A stretch of DNA of 37,253 nucleotides. It comes from a bacterium BMS3Bbin08 (GTDB lineage Bacteria > Nitrospirota > Thermodesulfovibrionia > UBA6902 > BMS3Bbin08). The stretch covers positions 1-37,253 of the forward strand of contig BDTR01000067.1 of assembly GCA_002897775.1 (NCBI GenBank), written 5' to 3'. This document shows, one piece after another, positions 19,429 to 27,403 of this stretch (position 1 is its first letter; every line of letters begins with the position of its first letter). Both the position numbers and the translations under genes were made by a program. Below the pieces are notes generated by a model. It was given only the letters and a program-made list of their open reading frames with translations, did not search any database and was not told the DNA's origin.

Positions 19429-20902
19429 TGGGGTAATAAAAAAGAGATCTTTAAAAGCAATATTATTGGTTATACTAATGGCCGCTGCCTTTACACTTCA
19501 AGGCTGCAACAGTGACTGGTCTGTTCCCGGCGCAGCATCTAACCTCTTGCCGGCAGTAGTGATCACAAGCCCGTTTGCAGGCAGCATATCAGATGAAGGA
19601 ACGAACATAACGTTCACAGGTTCGGCAAATGATCCGGAGGACGGCGCATTAAGCGGGTCTTCTCTTGTATGGACATCAGACAGGGATGGGCAGATAGGGA
19701 CAGGCCTGACATTTGATATAACAACACTGTCCAGGGGTGTTCATGTAATAACACTTACGGCAGCAGACGAAAGCAGAGCAACAGGAACAGCCTCTATAAC
19801 CATAACAGTAAGGACACCGTGGCTTGTTGACACAAGCTGGGGCTTTCGCCAGCGGATAACAATCAGTTCCGCAATGGTTCCGTCGGATCAGGGAGATTTT
19901 CCTGCCCTGATAAAAATAACAGATCAGACAAATCCTTTGTTTGGTAATGCGCTGTCTAATGGGGACGACATATTGTTCACAGATGTGGACGGGGTCAATA
20001 AATCAGACCATGAGATTGAGTTATACCTGGATGCAGGCACAATGGAGCTGGACGCCTGGGTGAGGATACCTAACCTTTCATCTACATCGGATACGATACT
20101 GTATATGTATTACGGAAACGGGGGTGCTATAAACCAGGAGAACCCGACAGGAGTTTGGGATAACAATTATCTGGGTGTGTGGCACCTGGAAGAGGATCCT
20201 TCTTTCTCTTCTGACTGCGCAGGCGGTGCGGGCACAAAAGAAATATGCGATTCTACGTCAAACGATCTTGACGGTGATTCTCTTGGAGGTATGACCTCAG
20301 GAGACCAGGTGCCGGGGCAGATTGACGGCAGCCTGGATTTTGACTACGTGAATGATTATGTGAACTTCGGGGACGTCATAGATTTAACTCAAAATATCAC
20401 GGTTGAAGCGTGGTTCAACGCGAGAAGTTTGCCACCGGTATGGCCTGAGTGGAGAAGCATAGTCGGAGAAATATGGGATTGGCAAGTTGAATTTTCTGAC
20501 AGTGGAAGTGTAATGTTCAGAAGATGGCAGCCTTACCAGATGCTTCAATCAGCAGCTGTGCTGTCACTTGATCAGTGGTATTATGTGGCTTTTACACTTG
20601 CTATTAATAATCCGTTGGATGTAAATAACAAGAATTTAAAGATTTATGTTAACGGAGTGTTTGATAATGAAGGACCTATTCAAACACCTCTGCAAACCAG
20701 AGCCTACAGCCTTGCGATAGCGAGACGTATACAGTCTGATATCGACAGGTTTGACGGGTTTATAGACGAGGTGCGTATTTCAGACACAGTGCGCTCGGCA
20801 GAGTGGATCGGAGCGTCATATAAAAATCAGAATGATCCGGGCACAGGAAATCCACTTGATCCGGACGTATACACCACTTTTGCAGCGGAGGAACTTCTTT
20901 GA
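19406..20902 (+). CDS. Lipoprotein paralogue 4: Ig-like, DUF2341, LamG
   Basis: A lipoprotein of about 495 residues; lipobox LQGC, then Ig-like (LLPAVVITSPFAGSISDEG...), DUF2341 (WGFRQRITISSAM...DDILFTDVDGVNKSDHEIELY) and LamG ending IDEVRISDTVRSAEWIGASYKNQ. The start is doubtful. Alignment with paralogues 2 and 3 puts their ATG opposite AAG (19418-19420), so the start codon seems lost; TTG 19406 is the only upstream candidate in frame and overlaps gene 3 by 23 nt. Translation may depend on coupling to gene 3. Confidence 0.75.
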   Translation: MPLRKCTNGVIKKRSLKAILLVILMAAAFTLQGCNSDWSVPGAASNLLPAVVITSPFAGSISDEGTNITFTGSANDPEDGALSGSSLVWTSDRDGQIGTGLTFDITTLSRGVHVITLTAADESRATGTASITITVRTPWLVDTSWGFRQRITISSAMVPSDQGDFPALIKITDQTNPLFGNALSNGDDILFTDVDGVNKSDHEIELYLDAGTMELDAWVRIPNLSSTSDTILYMYYGNGGAINQENPTGVWDNNYLGVWHLEEDPSFSSDCAGGAGTKEICDSTSNDLDGDSLGGMTSGDQVPGQIDGSLDFDYVNDYVNFGDVIDLTQNITVEAWFNARSLPPVWPEWRSIVGEIWDWQVEFSDSGSVMFRRWQPYQMLQSAAVLSLDQWYYVAFTLAINNPLDVNNKNLKIYVNGVFDNEGPIQTPLQTRAYSLAIARRIQSDIDRFDGFIDEVRISDTVRSAEWIGASYKNQNDPGTGNPLDPDVYTTFAAEELL

Positions 20903-20959
20903 AATATAAATTTGAAATATAAAAATAAAATATGTAATATGAATTAAAGGAGGTCAAGG

Positions 20960-21754
20960 ATGAAAAAGTCTATTATGATGAAAAAAATACCATGCTTGTT
21001 GTTAGGTATGCTTTTATTGGCCCTGATACCATCAGTAGCGACAGCGGCAGATGAGGGCATAGGTCTCGAGTTCGAGGTCCTTCCCTGGTACACTGATCTG
21101 GAATTTAATTCAAAGCTATCAACCTTAACATCGGACGGAAGCGATCTGGATCATAAAAGCGCCCTGAAATTGGGAGATGAGACCCTGATAAACTGGAGAC
21201 TGACCTGGCGGATAAACCCTGACCATACTCTGAGATTTTCCTATATAGGGGTGGATTTTGAAGGAAATACGATAATTTCAAAGAATCTTACCCTGGAAGG
21301 GCAGTCATTTGCGGCAGGGTCCCGACTTGTTACGGATATTGACTTCAGTTTGCTGGAGTTCTCATGGATATGGAATTTTTTGAGTGACAAATATATCAGC
21401 ATCGGGACCCTTGTTGAAGTAAAAGGTTTATTTATGGATACTGAACTGTTCGACCCGGTCAGCTTGGTAAAGCAGCAGGATGAATTAACAACTGCTATAC
21501 CATTTTTCGGTATCGCTGTCAGTTCAGAGCCGTTTAAGTTCATAAACATATTTGGTGAGGCATCGGGAATTTACGTGGATCAGAAGAATTACGGGTATGC
21601 GTATGACGCTGAAGCAGGCATAAAGATAATCCCGCTTGATTATGTGACCATTTCCGGGGGGTACAGGATCCTCAGGATCAATGCCGAGGATGTCCCGGAC
21701 TATTTGGATTTTGAAATTCAGGGGCCGTTCGTAAGCCTGGGTATCAGGTTTTAG
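20960..21754 (+). CDS. Outer membrane beta-barrel protein
   Basis: A 264-residue exported protein. The signal peptide runs to about residue 29 (LLLGMLLLALIPSVATA/ADEG). The mature part alternates polar and hydrophobic residues in strand-like segments (INWRLTWRI, HTLRFSYIGVDF, SLLEFSWIWNF, YVTISGGYRILRI) and ends in Phe (FVSLGIRF), the usual signal for barrel insertion. About eight strands are plausible. A strong AAAGGAGG precedes the ATG. It closes the lipoprotein cluster and could be its outer membrane partner or a stand-alone porin-like protein. Family not identified. Confidence 0.75.
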   Translation: MKKSIMMKKIPCLLLGMLLLALIPSVATAADEGIGLEFEVLPWYTDLEFNSKLSTLTSDGSDLDHKSALKLGDETLINWRLTWRINPDHTLRFSYIGVDFEGNTIISKNLTLEGQSFAAGSRLVTDIDFSLLEFSWIWNFLSDKYISIGTLVEVKGLFMDTELFDPVSLVKQQDELTTAIPFFGIAVSSEPFKFINIFGEASGIYVDQKNYGYAYDAEAGIKIIPLDYVTISGGYRILRINAEDVPDYLDFEIQGPFVSLGIRF

Positions 21755-21845
21755 ATAAAATTTTCGCAGGGACGTTGTTCTGAGCGTTTGAAACGCCCTG
21801 ACAGTGCCATATCTCTGTGCCTGAAACGGTATTCTACATCGTGAT

Positions 21846-22001
21846 ATGAGTCCCATCAAGACATTTAAAATTCTCAGGAAACTGGCCCGCATATCAGGTC
21901 CGGCAGTTCGTCTTGCTGTTGGCATAGGCGGGGCAGCGTTGCTTATTCTTGCTGTTACTGAAAAAGTAACACGCCGTACCTTCGACCAAAAAACCAGGTA
22001 G
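21846..22001 (+). CDS. Possible 51-residue membrane protein
   Basis: Reading from ATG 21846 gives MSPIKTFKILRKLARISGP then a hydrophobic stretch AVRLAVGIGGAALLILAV and a charged end TEKVTRRTFDQKTR. One membrane helix with positive flanks is plausible. No clear ribosome binding site is present. It could be real or the remnant of a longer gene. The gap 21755-21845 shows only a small GCGTTT/AAACGC hairpin. Confidence 0.3.
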   Translation: MSPIKTFKILRKLARISGPAVRLAVGIGGAALLILAVTEKVTRRTFDQKTR

Positions 22002-22035
22002 TCCCGTGCTTCGCGTTTGGCGGATAAATCTCAAT

Positions 22036-22464
22036 TCAACTTGTGATATAGTTTTCTAAATCCTGAATCGTAATTTTCTGATCTTTAATGATCGCATTGA
22101 CAACATCACCTATAGACACAATACCGATTAATTTATTGTCCTCAAACACCGGAATGTGACGGACCCGTGATTCTGTCATCAGAGCCATGCACTCTTCAAC
22201 GCTCATGTCAGGGGTTATACTGTATATCCGTGTAGTCATCAAATCGCCGACCTTCTCTTCTTTGGAGGATTTTCCTTTGAGAATAATCTTACGGGCATAA
22301 TCCCTTTCAGAGAACATACCGACCAGCTTATTGTTTTCAATAACAGGCAAAGCCCCGACGTCTTTGTCAGCCAGGACCTGCAGGGCCTCGAACACAGTTG
22401 CCTTAGGCGAAACTGACCAGATATCACCACCTTTTGTTTGTAAGACATGGCTGATCTTAAGCAT
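22036..22464 (-). CDS. Tandem CBS-domain protein
   Basis: A 142-residue protein made of two CBS motifs: residues 8-62 (DIWSVSPKATVFEALQVLADKDVGALPVIENNKLVGMFSERDYARK) and 75-130 (MTTRIYSITPDMSVEECMALMTESRVRHIPVFEDNKLIGIVSIGDVV). Such stand-alone pairs form a Bateman module that binds adenine nucleotides and senses energy state. No effector domain is attached. GGGAG lies 9 nt before the ATG. It stands alone on the minus strand. Confidence 0.9.
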   Translation of the reverse strand: MLKISHVLQTKGGDIWSVSPKATVFEALQVLADKDVGALPVIENNKLVGMFSERDYARKIILKGKSSKEEKVGDLMTTRIYSITPDMSVEECMALMTESRVRHIPVFEDNKLIGIVSIGDVVNAIIKDQKITIQDLENYITS

Positions 22465-22578
22465 GATTTCATCTCCCTTTTAATTATTTAAAATGCCAAC
22501 TTATAAAAAGTAAAAGCCTTCTTACTGAAAAGCTTATTACAGAATTATCGTGCTTGTCAAATTTAGGAAAGTAGTGGA

Positions 22579-22830
22579 TGACACCTGATGCTGAAATTGT
22601 TCCACCTCAGGGGTGGAATAACGGTCGATTCCAATAATCGAGGTCGGATATCGATTATTGGAAAAGTGGACATTGTTCCGGTTTGTCATATCTCGATCTA
22701 TATTTTTATTCATTAAATAAGTTAATCCTGTCCGTCTGAATGCATAGTGAGTGGATGCGAGCCTGCATACCTACGGCATATAAACCGCCGGTAGGCAGTC
22801 AAATATGATAATAGTTAAAAGGCCCCTGTT
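22579..22830. repeat. Degenerate copy of multi-hairpin repeat
   Basis: The gap 22465-22902 has no gene. It holds hairpin TTCCACC (22600-22606) / GGTGGAA (22612-22618), then a perfect 13-bp stem TTCCAATAATCGA (22629-22641) / TCGATTATTGGAA (22651-22663) with a 9-nt loop, then TTAAATAAGTTAATCC near 22714, related to the head module of the copies further right. A third dyad, GCCTACGGC...GCCGGTAGGC, lies near 22770-22797. It is the leftmost and most diverged member of the family. Confidence 0.5.
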
Positions 22831-22902
22831 TGTTTGGATTTATCGGATTTGTTGTTATTGAAAAAATAGTCGCAGTGCCTGTTTTTCCGGTATAATCAAT
22901 TT

Positions 22903-23745
22903 ATGAAGACCCAACCCCCCGTCTTACCTGAAATACCCTCGACGCGCGGAGATGACCTTCACAATACTGAAAATATGAACAATGCTGACCTTACACTTTT
23001 TATGGCTGGCAATCAGTTTATGGTAATGGAAGACCTGCTTAAAGAATTTCAAAAAACTTATCCAGAGGTAAAAAAAATCTTCTACGAAACACTTCCACCA
23101 GGACTGGAGCTAAGACAGATACTTGCAGGCGGCGCGCGTTTTAAAGATATGGTGATTGATGTAATGCCTGACATCTATACTTCTGTTACTGAGGAATCGA
23201 TGAAAGAGCTTTCTGCAAAGGGGTTTATCAGTGATTATTTCATTTATCTCCATAACAGGATAGTCCTGATGATTCCTGAGGGAAACCCTTGTGGCATAAA
23301 AACAGTCACTGAACTTGGCCGTAGTGATATAAGGATCTCTCAGCCGGGTGCTTTGGAAGACATATCTTATTACATTGCCGCCATGTATGAGAAAGCGGGA
23401 GGAGGCGCGCTTGTCAAAAGAATACTGGAAGAAAAAAAAGAAGAGGGCACAACCATTTTTACAGTTGTTCACCACAGAGAAACCCCTTTAGGAATAAGAG
23501 AAGGTACTGTTGATGCTGGCCCTGTCTGGGCAACTGAGGTTATTAGCGCAATAAAAGACGGTCTTAAAGTTGAGGCAATAGAGCCAGGCAAAGGACTCGA
23601 TCAGAGCGGTAAAGTGAATTACTTTATTACCAAATTTAATAAAGCCCCGAATCCTGAAAATGCCGATAAATTTCTGCAGTTTATAAGATCAATCCCTGCG
23701 CAGGATATTTACGCTCAATACGGTTTTGTGAGGCATTTCAAATAA
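22903..23745 (+). CDS. ModA-like substrate-binding protein, no signal peptide
   Basis: A 280-residue type 2 periplasmic-binding fold. ADLTLFMAGNQFMVMEDLLKEFQKTYP resembles the start of mature molybdate/tungstate-binding ModA, and SQPGALEDISYYIAAMY, REGTVDAGPVWATEV and FLQFIRS fit the second lobe. No signal peptide or lipobox is present: the first 28 residues are polar and proline-rich (MKTQPPVLPEIPSTRGDDL). It thus seems cytosolic, or the start is mis-set. No transporter permease or ATPase lies nearby. TATAAT (22891-22896) is 6 nt before the ATG and there is no Shine-Dalgarno. A role as a ligand sensor is possible. Confidence 0.65.
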   Translation: MKTQPPVLPEIPSTRGDDLHNTENMNNADLTLFMAGNQFMVMEDLLKEFQKTYPEVKKIFYETLPPGLELRQILAGGARFKDMVIDVMPDIYTSVTEESMKELSAKGFISDYFIYLHNRIVLMIPEGNPCGIKTVTELGRSDIRISQPGALEDISYYIAAMYEKAGGGALVKRILEEKKEEGTTIFTVVHHRETPLGIREGTVDAGPVWATEVISAIKDGLKVEAIEPGKGLDQSGKVNYFITKFNKAPNPENADKFLQFIRSIPAQDIYAQYGFVRHFK

Positions 23746-23774
23746 GAACATCCAGATTATTGTTGCACCTCACC

Positions 23775-24160
23775 AATGTCCCACCTTGGAGGTGGGACAG
23801 GTAGAGATAGGCGCAACCCAAGTGAAATGATCGAGGCTCAGCCTCGATCATTGGGGCTGGATGAAATTATGGAGGTCGGACTCCCACTACAAAGCGCCGG
23901 TGGGCAGGTCCATAGTTGGGTGCTTGCCCGCCAATTCGTAAGGCGGGTTCCTGTACTGTAGATTGTGATTTGTGTTCGGTATTTCCGCTATTTCCTCTTC
24001 ATTAAAGAAGTTGATCCAACCTATAATTATTATTAATTTATTCAAAGTGCAGGTTTTGTGATATAACGGTAGGGGCTTGTTTTTTGTTTGAGAAGAAAAG
24101 GGGAATGCAAGAAACAAGATTTATCCGCCAGTCAGTTTGGCGGACCTGACCCCGATGGTT
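23775..24160. repeat. Multi-hairpin repeat, full copy
   Basis: No gene lies in 23746-24372. In order: hairpin TCCCACCT/AGGTGGGA (23778-23798); perfect 13-bp stem AATGATCGAGGCT / AGCCTCGATCATT (23826-23852); TATGGAGGTCGGACTCCCA (23869-); CTTGCCCGCC; head TTCATTAAAGAAGTTGATCC (from 23998) with a loop to TTATTAATTTA; core GCAGGTTTTGTGATATAACG (24049-24068); then a tail with GTTTGAGAAGAAAAGGGG and a CTGACCCC end near 24150. A further TGTCAAG...TTTGACCCC tail lies at 24187-24257. The rest up to PilZ is AT-rich leader. Confidence 0.7.
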
Positions 24161-24372
24161 TCGGTTGAGTTTTCAAAAAAATGTAAAATGTCAAGCCTGC
24201 CCGCCTTGTAGTGCTTGCCTGCCAGTTTGTTTGGCATGGTGGCGGGGTTTGACCCCTATGTGTGTGTTTTTTTAAACCTTATATATTTATTAATTTTTCT
24301 AAATAGACAAGCAAAGCATTTAGTGATATAAATGACGTTAAGAAGGTTATCTATATAGGTTAGGTAAAACTT

Positions 24373-24687
24373 ATGGAAAAGAGAGTTTCCAAGAGAATGC
24401 CTACAAGGGTTGCGTTACGATTTCCGTGTTGCAACACGGTTCATTCCGGAGTCGCGACTAATCTTTCAGAAGATGGTATGTTTATAAATGCAGAATTAAG
24501 CTTTCCTATTCAATCAAGACTTGAAATACTTATTCCATCGGGAAAAGAGATATTGAAAGTCCCTGTCAAAATTACCAGGATAGTAGAGAAAGATAAAGTT
24601 TATAAGGGAATGGGGGTTGAGCTTGTAAACCCACAAAAAAATTATTTAGAATTTGTAATCAAGCTCAACCTTAATTGCCAATCTTAG
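24373..24687 (+). CDS. PilZ-domain protein
   Basis: A 104-residue single PilZ domain. The cyclic di-GMP binding residues are visible: RxxxR as RVSKR (4-8) and NxSxxG as NLSEDG (30-35). The remaining strands MFINAELSF, RLEILIPSGK and PVKITRIVEKD complete the beta-barrel. Such small proteins act as c-di-GMP receptors controlling motility or exopolysaccharide. It has repeat copies on both sides and no cotranscribed neighbour. Confidence 0.85.
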   Translation: MEKRVSKRMPTRVALRFPCCNTVHSGVATNLSEDGMFINAELSFPIQSRLEILIPSGKEILKVPVKITRIVEKDKVYKGMGVELVNPQKNYLEFVIKLNLNCQS

Positions 24688-24739
24688 ACACATCCCATGC
24701 AATTGTTTATTTCATTCCGCAATTAACGATTTCCCAATT

Positions 24740-25185
24740 GTTTCAGAGCAGTTAAGTGATGATTTTGTTGCTGTGGATTGTGATTTATGTTCGGGGTTCC
24801 TCTTTATTAAAGAAGTTAATCCCACCCATAAGGATTATTAATTTTTTTAAACGCAGGTTTTGTGATATAAAATACATAGCGTGCCGAAGGTAAGCGAATA
24901 TAATGATATTAGTTGTTCCATACATTAGTGTTACCTTCGGTAACACAACGCAGGGATATTATCTATTATTCATATTCGTTCACTAACCCCATAACAAGTC
25001 TGCGACTTGTAGACTACGGGGTGCACATTCACTAAACGTTCAGTGTTTCCGTAGGGAACATCACGGTAGTGGTTTACCCGCCGATCAGTGTGGCGGGGCT
25101 TGTCCGCCTCAGGCGGATTTGCCGAACTGGCAAAATTAAGTTTTAAGAAAATATGGGTTTGTCAATAATAAAGAATTGACCCTGA
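24740..25185. repeat. Multi-hairpin repeat split by an insertion
   Basis: No gene lies in 24688-25219. The head (TTTATTAAAGAAGTTAATCC...AAGGATTATTAATT, about 24803-24847) and core (from 24853) are as elsewhere, but the core is cut after GATATAA (24870) and resumes at CGGTAG (25064). After it come TTTACCCGCC, GTGTGGCGGGGCTTG, GTCCGCCTCAGGCGGATTT and a weak tail with GACCCTGACCCTC at 25178-25190. Confidence 0.65.
24871..25063. mobile_element. 193-bp hairpin-rich insertion in repeat core
   Basis: This segment separates two halves of a core that is continuous in nine other copies. It contains a perfect 8-bp stem GTGTTACC/GGTAACAC (24928-24946), AAGTC/GACTT (24998-25010), CACT/AGTG (25029-25044) and GTTTCC/GGGAAC near 25045-25060. 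CGAATATAATGATA near 24897 pairs with a related ATTATTCATATTCG near 24968. It has no reading frame and looks like a MITE-like or structured RNA element. Confidence 0.5.
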
Positions 25186-25219
25186 CCCTCATTGATGTTT
25201 GTGAACAAAAGATAATCAC

Positions 25220-26356
25220 ATGAAGGAGTCAAAAGCAATAAAAGTTGTGCAGAAAATGCTTGAGCCTTCGGATATTCAGATTAATGGGAACAGACCCTGG
25301 GATATCCAGATACACAACCCCAATTTTTATGAAAGGATCTTATCAGGAGGTTCTCTTGCTCTGGGGGAAAGCTATATGGATGGCTGGTGGGATTGTGAAG
25401 CCCTTGATCAATTCTTCGAAAAAATCTTAGAAAATCGGTTAGACAAGAAAGTAAAAACAAATACTGAACGACTCCTGAGGGTTATGCTCAAGGCAATGAT
25501 AATAAATCCTTATAACAGATCAAAAGCTTTTGTAATTGGTAAGCGTCATTATGACATCGGCAATAATCTTTTCTCTATTATGCTGGACAAATGGCTAAAC
25601 TATTCTTGTGGTTATTGGGAAAAAGTGAAAACCCTCGATAACGCACAGGAAGCCAAGTTGGACTTAATTTGCCAAAAAATGGGGTTAAGGCCGGGTATGA
25701 AGATTTTAGATATTGGTTGTGGCTGGGGTGGTTTTGCAAAATATTCAGCTGAAAAATATGGCGCAAATGTACATGGTATAACGGTGTCCCGGGAGCAGGT
25801 GAAATTTGCAAATAAATTCTGCCAAGGGTTTGATGTCAAAATCGAACTGAAGGATTATCGGGAGTTAAAAGGAAAATTCGATCGCATTGTTTCGATAGGC
25901 ATGTTCGAACATGTGGGGTGCAGAAACTACAGGACCTTTATGAAAGTTATCCACCGATGTTTAAAAGCAGATGGTCTCTTCTTGTTGCATACGATAGCTG
26001 GAAACACTTCTGTGAATTCAACAGATCCGTGGATTAATAAGTATATTTTCCCGAATTCAATGCTACCGTCGGCAAAACAGATCATCTCGGCAGCCGAGGG
26101 ATTGTTTGTACTCGAGGATTGGCATAGCTTTGGGCAATATTATGATAAAACTTTGATGGCCTGGTACAATAATTTCACAAATAATTGGACCAAACTCAAA
26201 GATGCATATGATGAGAGGTTTTACCGTATGTGGACATATTATCTTCTTTCATGTGCGGGCAGTTTCAGATCAAGAATGCATCAGTTGTGGCAGATTGTGT
26301 TTTCGAAAAAAGGGATAAAAGGAGGTTGTCGGTACAGGCAGCAATTATTCGTCTGA
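25220..26356 (+). CDS. cfa: Cyclopropane-fatty-acyl-phospholipid synthase
   Basis: A 378-residue SAM-dependent enzyme that adds a methylene bridge to unsaturated acyl chains of membrane lipids. Blocks seen: GSLALGESYMDGWWDC, HYDIGNNLFSIMLDKWLNYSCGYW, SAM site LDIGCGWGGFAKYSAEKYG, VSIGMFEHVGCRNYRTFM, TDPWINKYIFPNSMLPS and the C-terminal RMWTYYLLSCAGSFRSRMHQLWQIVFSKKG. Length is close to E. coli Cfa (382). The start is ATG 25220 after GATAATCACATG; the ribosome site is weak. It lies alone between repeats, and an attC-like site follows. Confidence 0.95.
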   Translation: MKESKAIKVVQKMLEPSDIQINGNRPWDIQIHNPNFYERILSGGSLALGESYMDGWWDCEALDQFFEKILENRLDKKVKTNTERLLRVMLKAMIINPYNRSKAFVIGKRHYDIGNNLFSIMLDKWLNYSCGYWEKVKTLDNAQEAKLDLICQKMGLRPGMKILDIGCGWGGFAKYSAEKYGANVHGITVSREQVKFANKFCQGFDVKIELKDYRELKGKFDRIVSIGMFEHVGCRNYRTFMKVIHRCLKADGLFLLHTIAGNTSVNSTDPWINKYIFPNSMLPSAKQIISAAEGLFVLEDWHSFGQYYDKTLMAWYNNFTNNWTKLKDAYDERFYRMWTYYLLSCAGSFRSRMHQLWQIVFSKKGIKGGCRYRQQLFV

Positions 26357-26530
26357 TCTGTTCGCCCATTAGCCTCTCTGTTGATAAGAATAAAAATGGA
26401 ATTATACATAGAAAATTAAACTCACAACATAACAGCTATCATTGTGCAACTTTTACTTCCTTAAAAACTGAAGAATAGAAATATAGTTGGTTACTATGAT
26501 TTGGAAATGAAGAGGAAATGAAAAATGCCA

Positions 26531-26601
26531 TATAACAATGGGATGAACTCGGATTTGAAAAAGCTGACGCTTTTTCAAACCGGTTATCCCAAACGGTTAT
26601 A
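26531..26601 (+). other. Integron attC-type recombination site
   Basis: A 71-bp imperfect palindrome with integron attC architecture. Outer boxes TATAAC (26531-26536) and GTTATA (26596-26601) pair; after unpaired spacers AAT and AAAC come the inner boxes GGGATGAAC (26540-26548) and GTTATCCC (26583-26590), which pair with one extra G in the left box. Then CGG/CCG and a perfect terminal 11-bp stem TTTGAAAAAGC/GCTTTTTCAAA around TGAC. An unpaired base in the L'' box is the hallmark of attC. The core GTTATAA only partly fits GTTRRRY. Confidence 0.7.
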
Positions 26602-26639
26602 ATCACTTTCAACCAGTAATCATTAGTTTTCTGGCCACC

Positions 26640-26838
26640 CAAACAATTACTTTGTAGGTGTTATCATCAGTCTAAGCAAATCCGAGTTTCTTCAGAGCAT
26701 TTAAGTGATGATTTTGTTTTGTCCTCCATACGAAAGAGGTGAGAATATGGAAGCCGGACTTCCATAATTGGGGCAATCTGGTTAAATGTTAAAATTAAAG
26801 ATTCATCCGCCGATGGAGGACCTGACCTCGACCTGTTC
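26640..26838. repeat. Partial multi-hairpin repeat
   Basis: The 544-bp gap 26357-26900 holds no supported gene. After the attC-like site there is TTTGTAGGTGTTATCATC (from 26651; a similar string occurs at 34160), GTGATGATTTTG shared with 24756, then hairpin TATGGAAG/CTTCCATA (26745-26764), a TTAAATGTTAAAATTAAAG stretch and a GACCTGACCTCGACC end near 26818-26832. The core module is missing here. Confidence 0.5.
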
Positions 26839-26850
26839 CTGAAACATGCC

Positions 26851-26879
26851 TTGATATAACGTACGCAATATGGTACGAT
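26851..26879 (+). promoter_or_regulatory. Promoter of the YefM/YoeB pair
   Basis: TTGATA (26851-26856) and TACGAT (26874-26879) are 17 bp apart. The spacer carries GTAC repeats facing each other (GTACGCAATATGGTAC, 26861-26876), a likely autoregulatory site because YefM-type antitoxins bind short GTAC-containing palindromes. GGAGG follows at 26888. Confidence 0.6.
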
Positions 26880-26900
26880 AAATCGAGGAGGTGATCAAGG

Positions 26901-27143
26901 ATGCCAACACTGACAGCAAGCGAGGCTAGAGCCAAACTGTATAAATTGCTCGACAAGGTTGCCGAGTCTCACGAACCTTTGGAAATTACCGGAAAAAGGA
27001 ACAACGCAGTCCTCATATCAGAAGATGACTGGAGGGCGATCCAGGAAACTTTATTTCTTCTTTCAATCCCCGGAATGAGAGAGTCTATCAGAAAAGGGCT
27101 TAAAACTCATCTGGCAAAATGCGGTAAAAAACTGGCGTGGTAA
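26901..27143 (+). CDS. YefM/Phd-family antitoxin
   Basis: An 80-residue antitoxin. The N-terminus MPTLTASEARAKLYKLLDKVAESHEPLEITGKRNNAVLISEDDWRAIQETLFLL is the standard Phd/YefM DNA-binding fold; the C-terminal half should wrap the toxin. GAGGAGGTGATCAAGG gives a strong ribosome site. It overlaps the toxin gene by 7 nt, in the usual antitoxin-first order. Confidence 0.92.
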   Translation: MPTLTASEARAKLYKLLDKVAESHEPLEITGKRNNAVLISEDDWRAIQETLFLLSIPGMRESIRKGLKTHLAKCGKKLAW

Positions 27144-27403
27144 TCTGGACGCTTGTTTATACAAAACAGGCGCAAAAAGATGCCAAAAAGCTTTCTGGTG
27201 CAGGTTTGCGAAAAAAAGCTGAAGCTGTTCTTGAAATTTTGCAGAAAAACCCGCTTCAGACGCCTCCGCCATTTGAAAAATTAGTCGGCGATCTGGAAGG
27301 AGCTTATTCCCGCAGATTAAACATTCACCACAGAATAGTCTACCAAATACTGAAAACACACAAAACTGTAAAAATCATAAGGATGTGGACGCATTACGAA
27401 TGA
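27137..27403 (+). CDS. YoeB-type toxin
   Basis: An 88-residue Txe/YoeB toxin, a ribosome-dependent mRNA endonuclease. It starts with GTG (MVIWTLVYTKQAQKDAKKL) and has the family end: GDLEGAYSRRLNIHHRIVYQI...VKIIRMWTHYE, with the conserved Glu, Arg, His and final His-Tyr of the active site in place. Translationally coupled to the antitoxin. Confidence 0.92.
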   Translation: MVIWTLVYTKQAQKDAKKLSGAGLRKKAEAVLEILQKNPLQTPPPFEKLVGDLEGAYSRRLNIHHRIVYQILKTHKTVKIIRMWTHYE

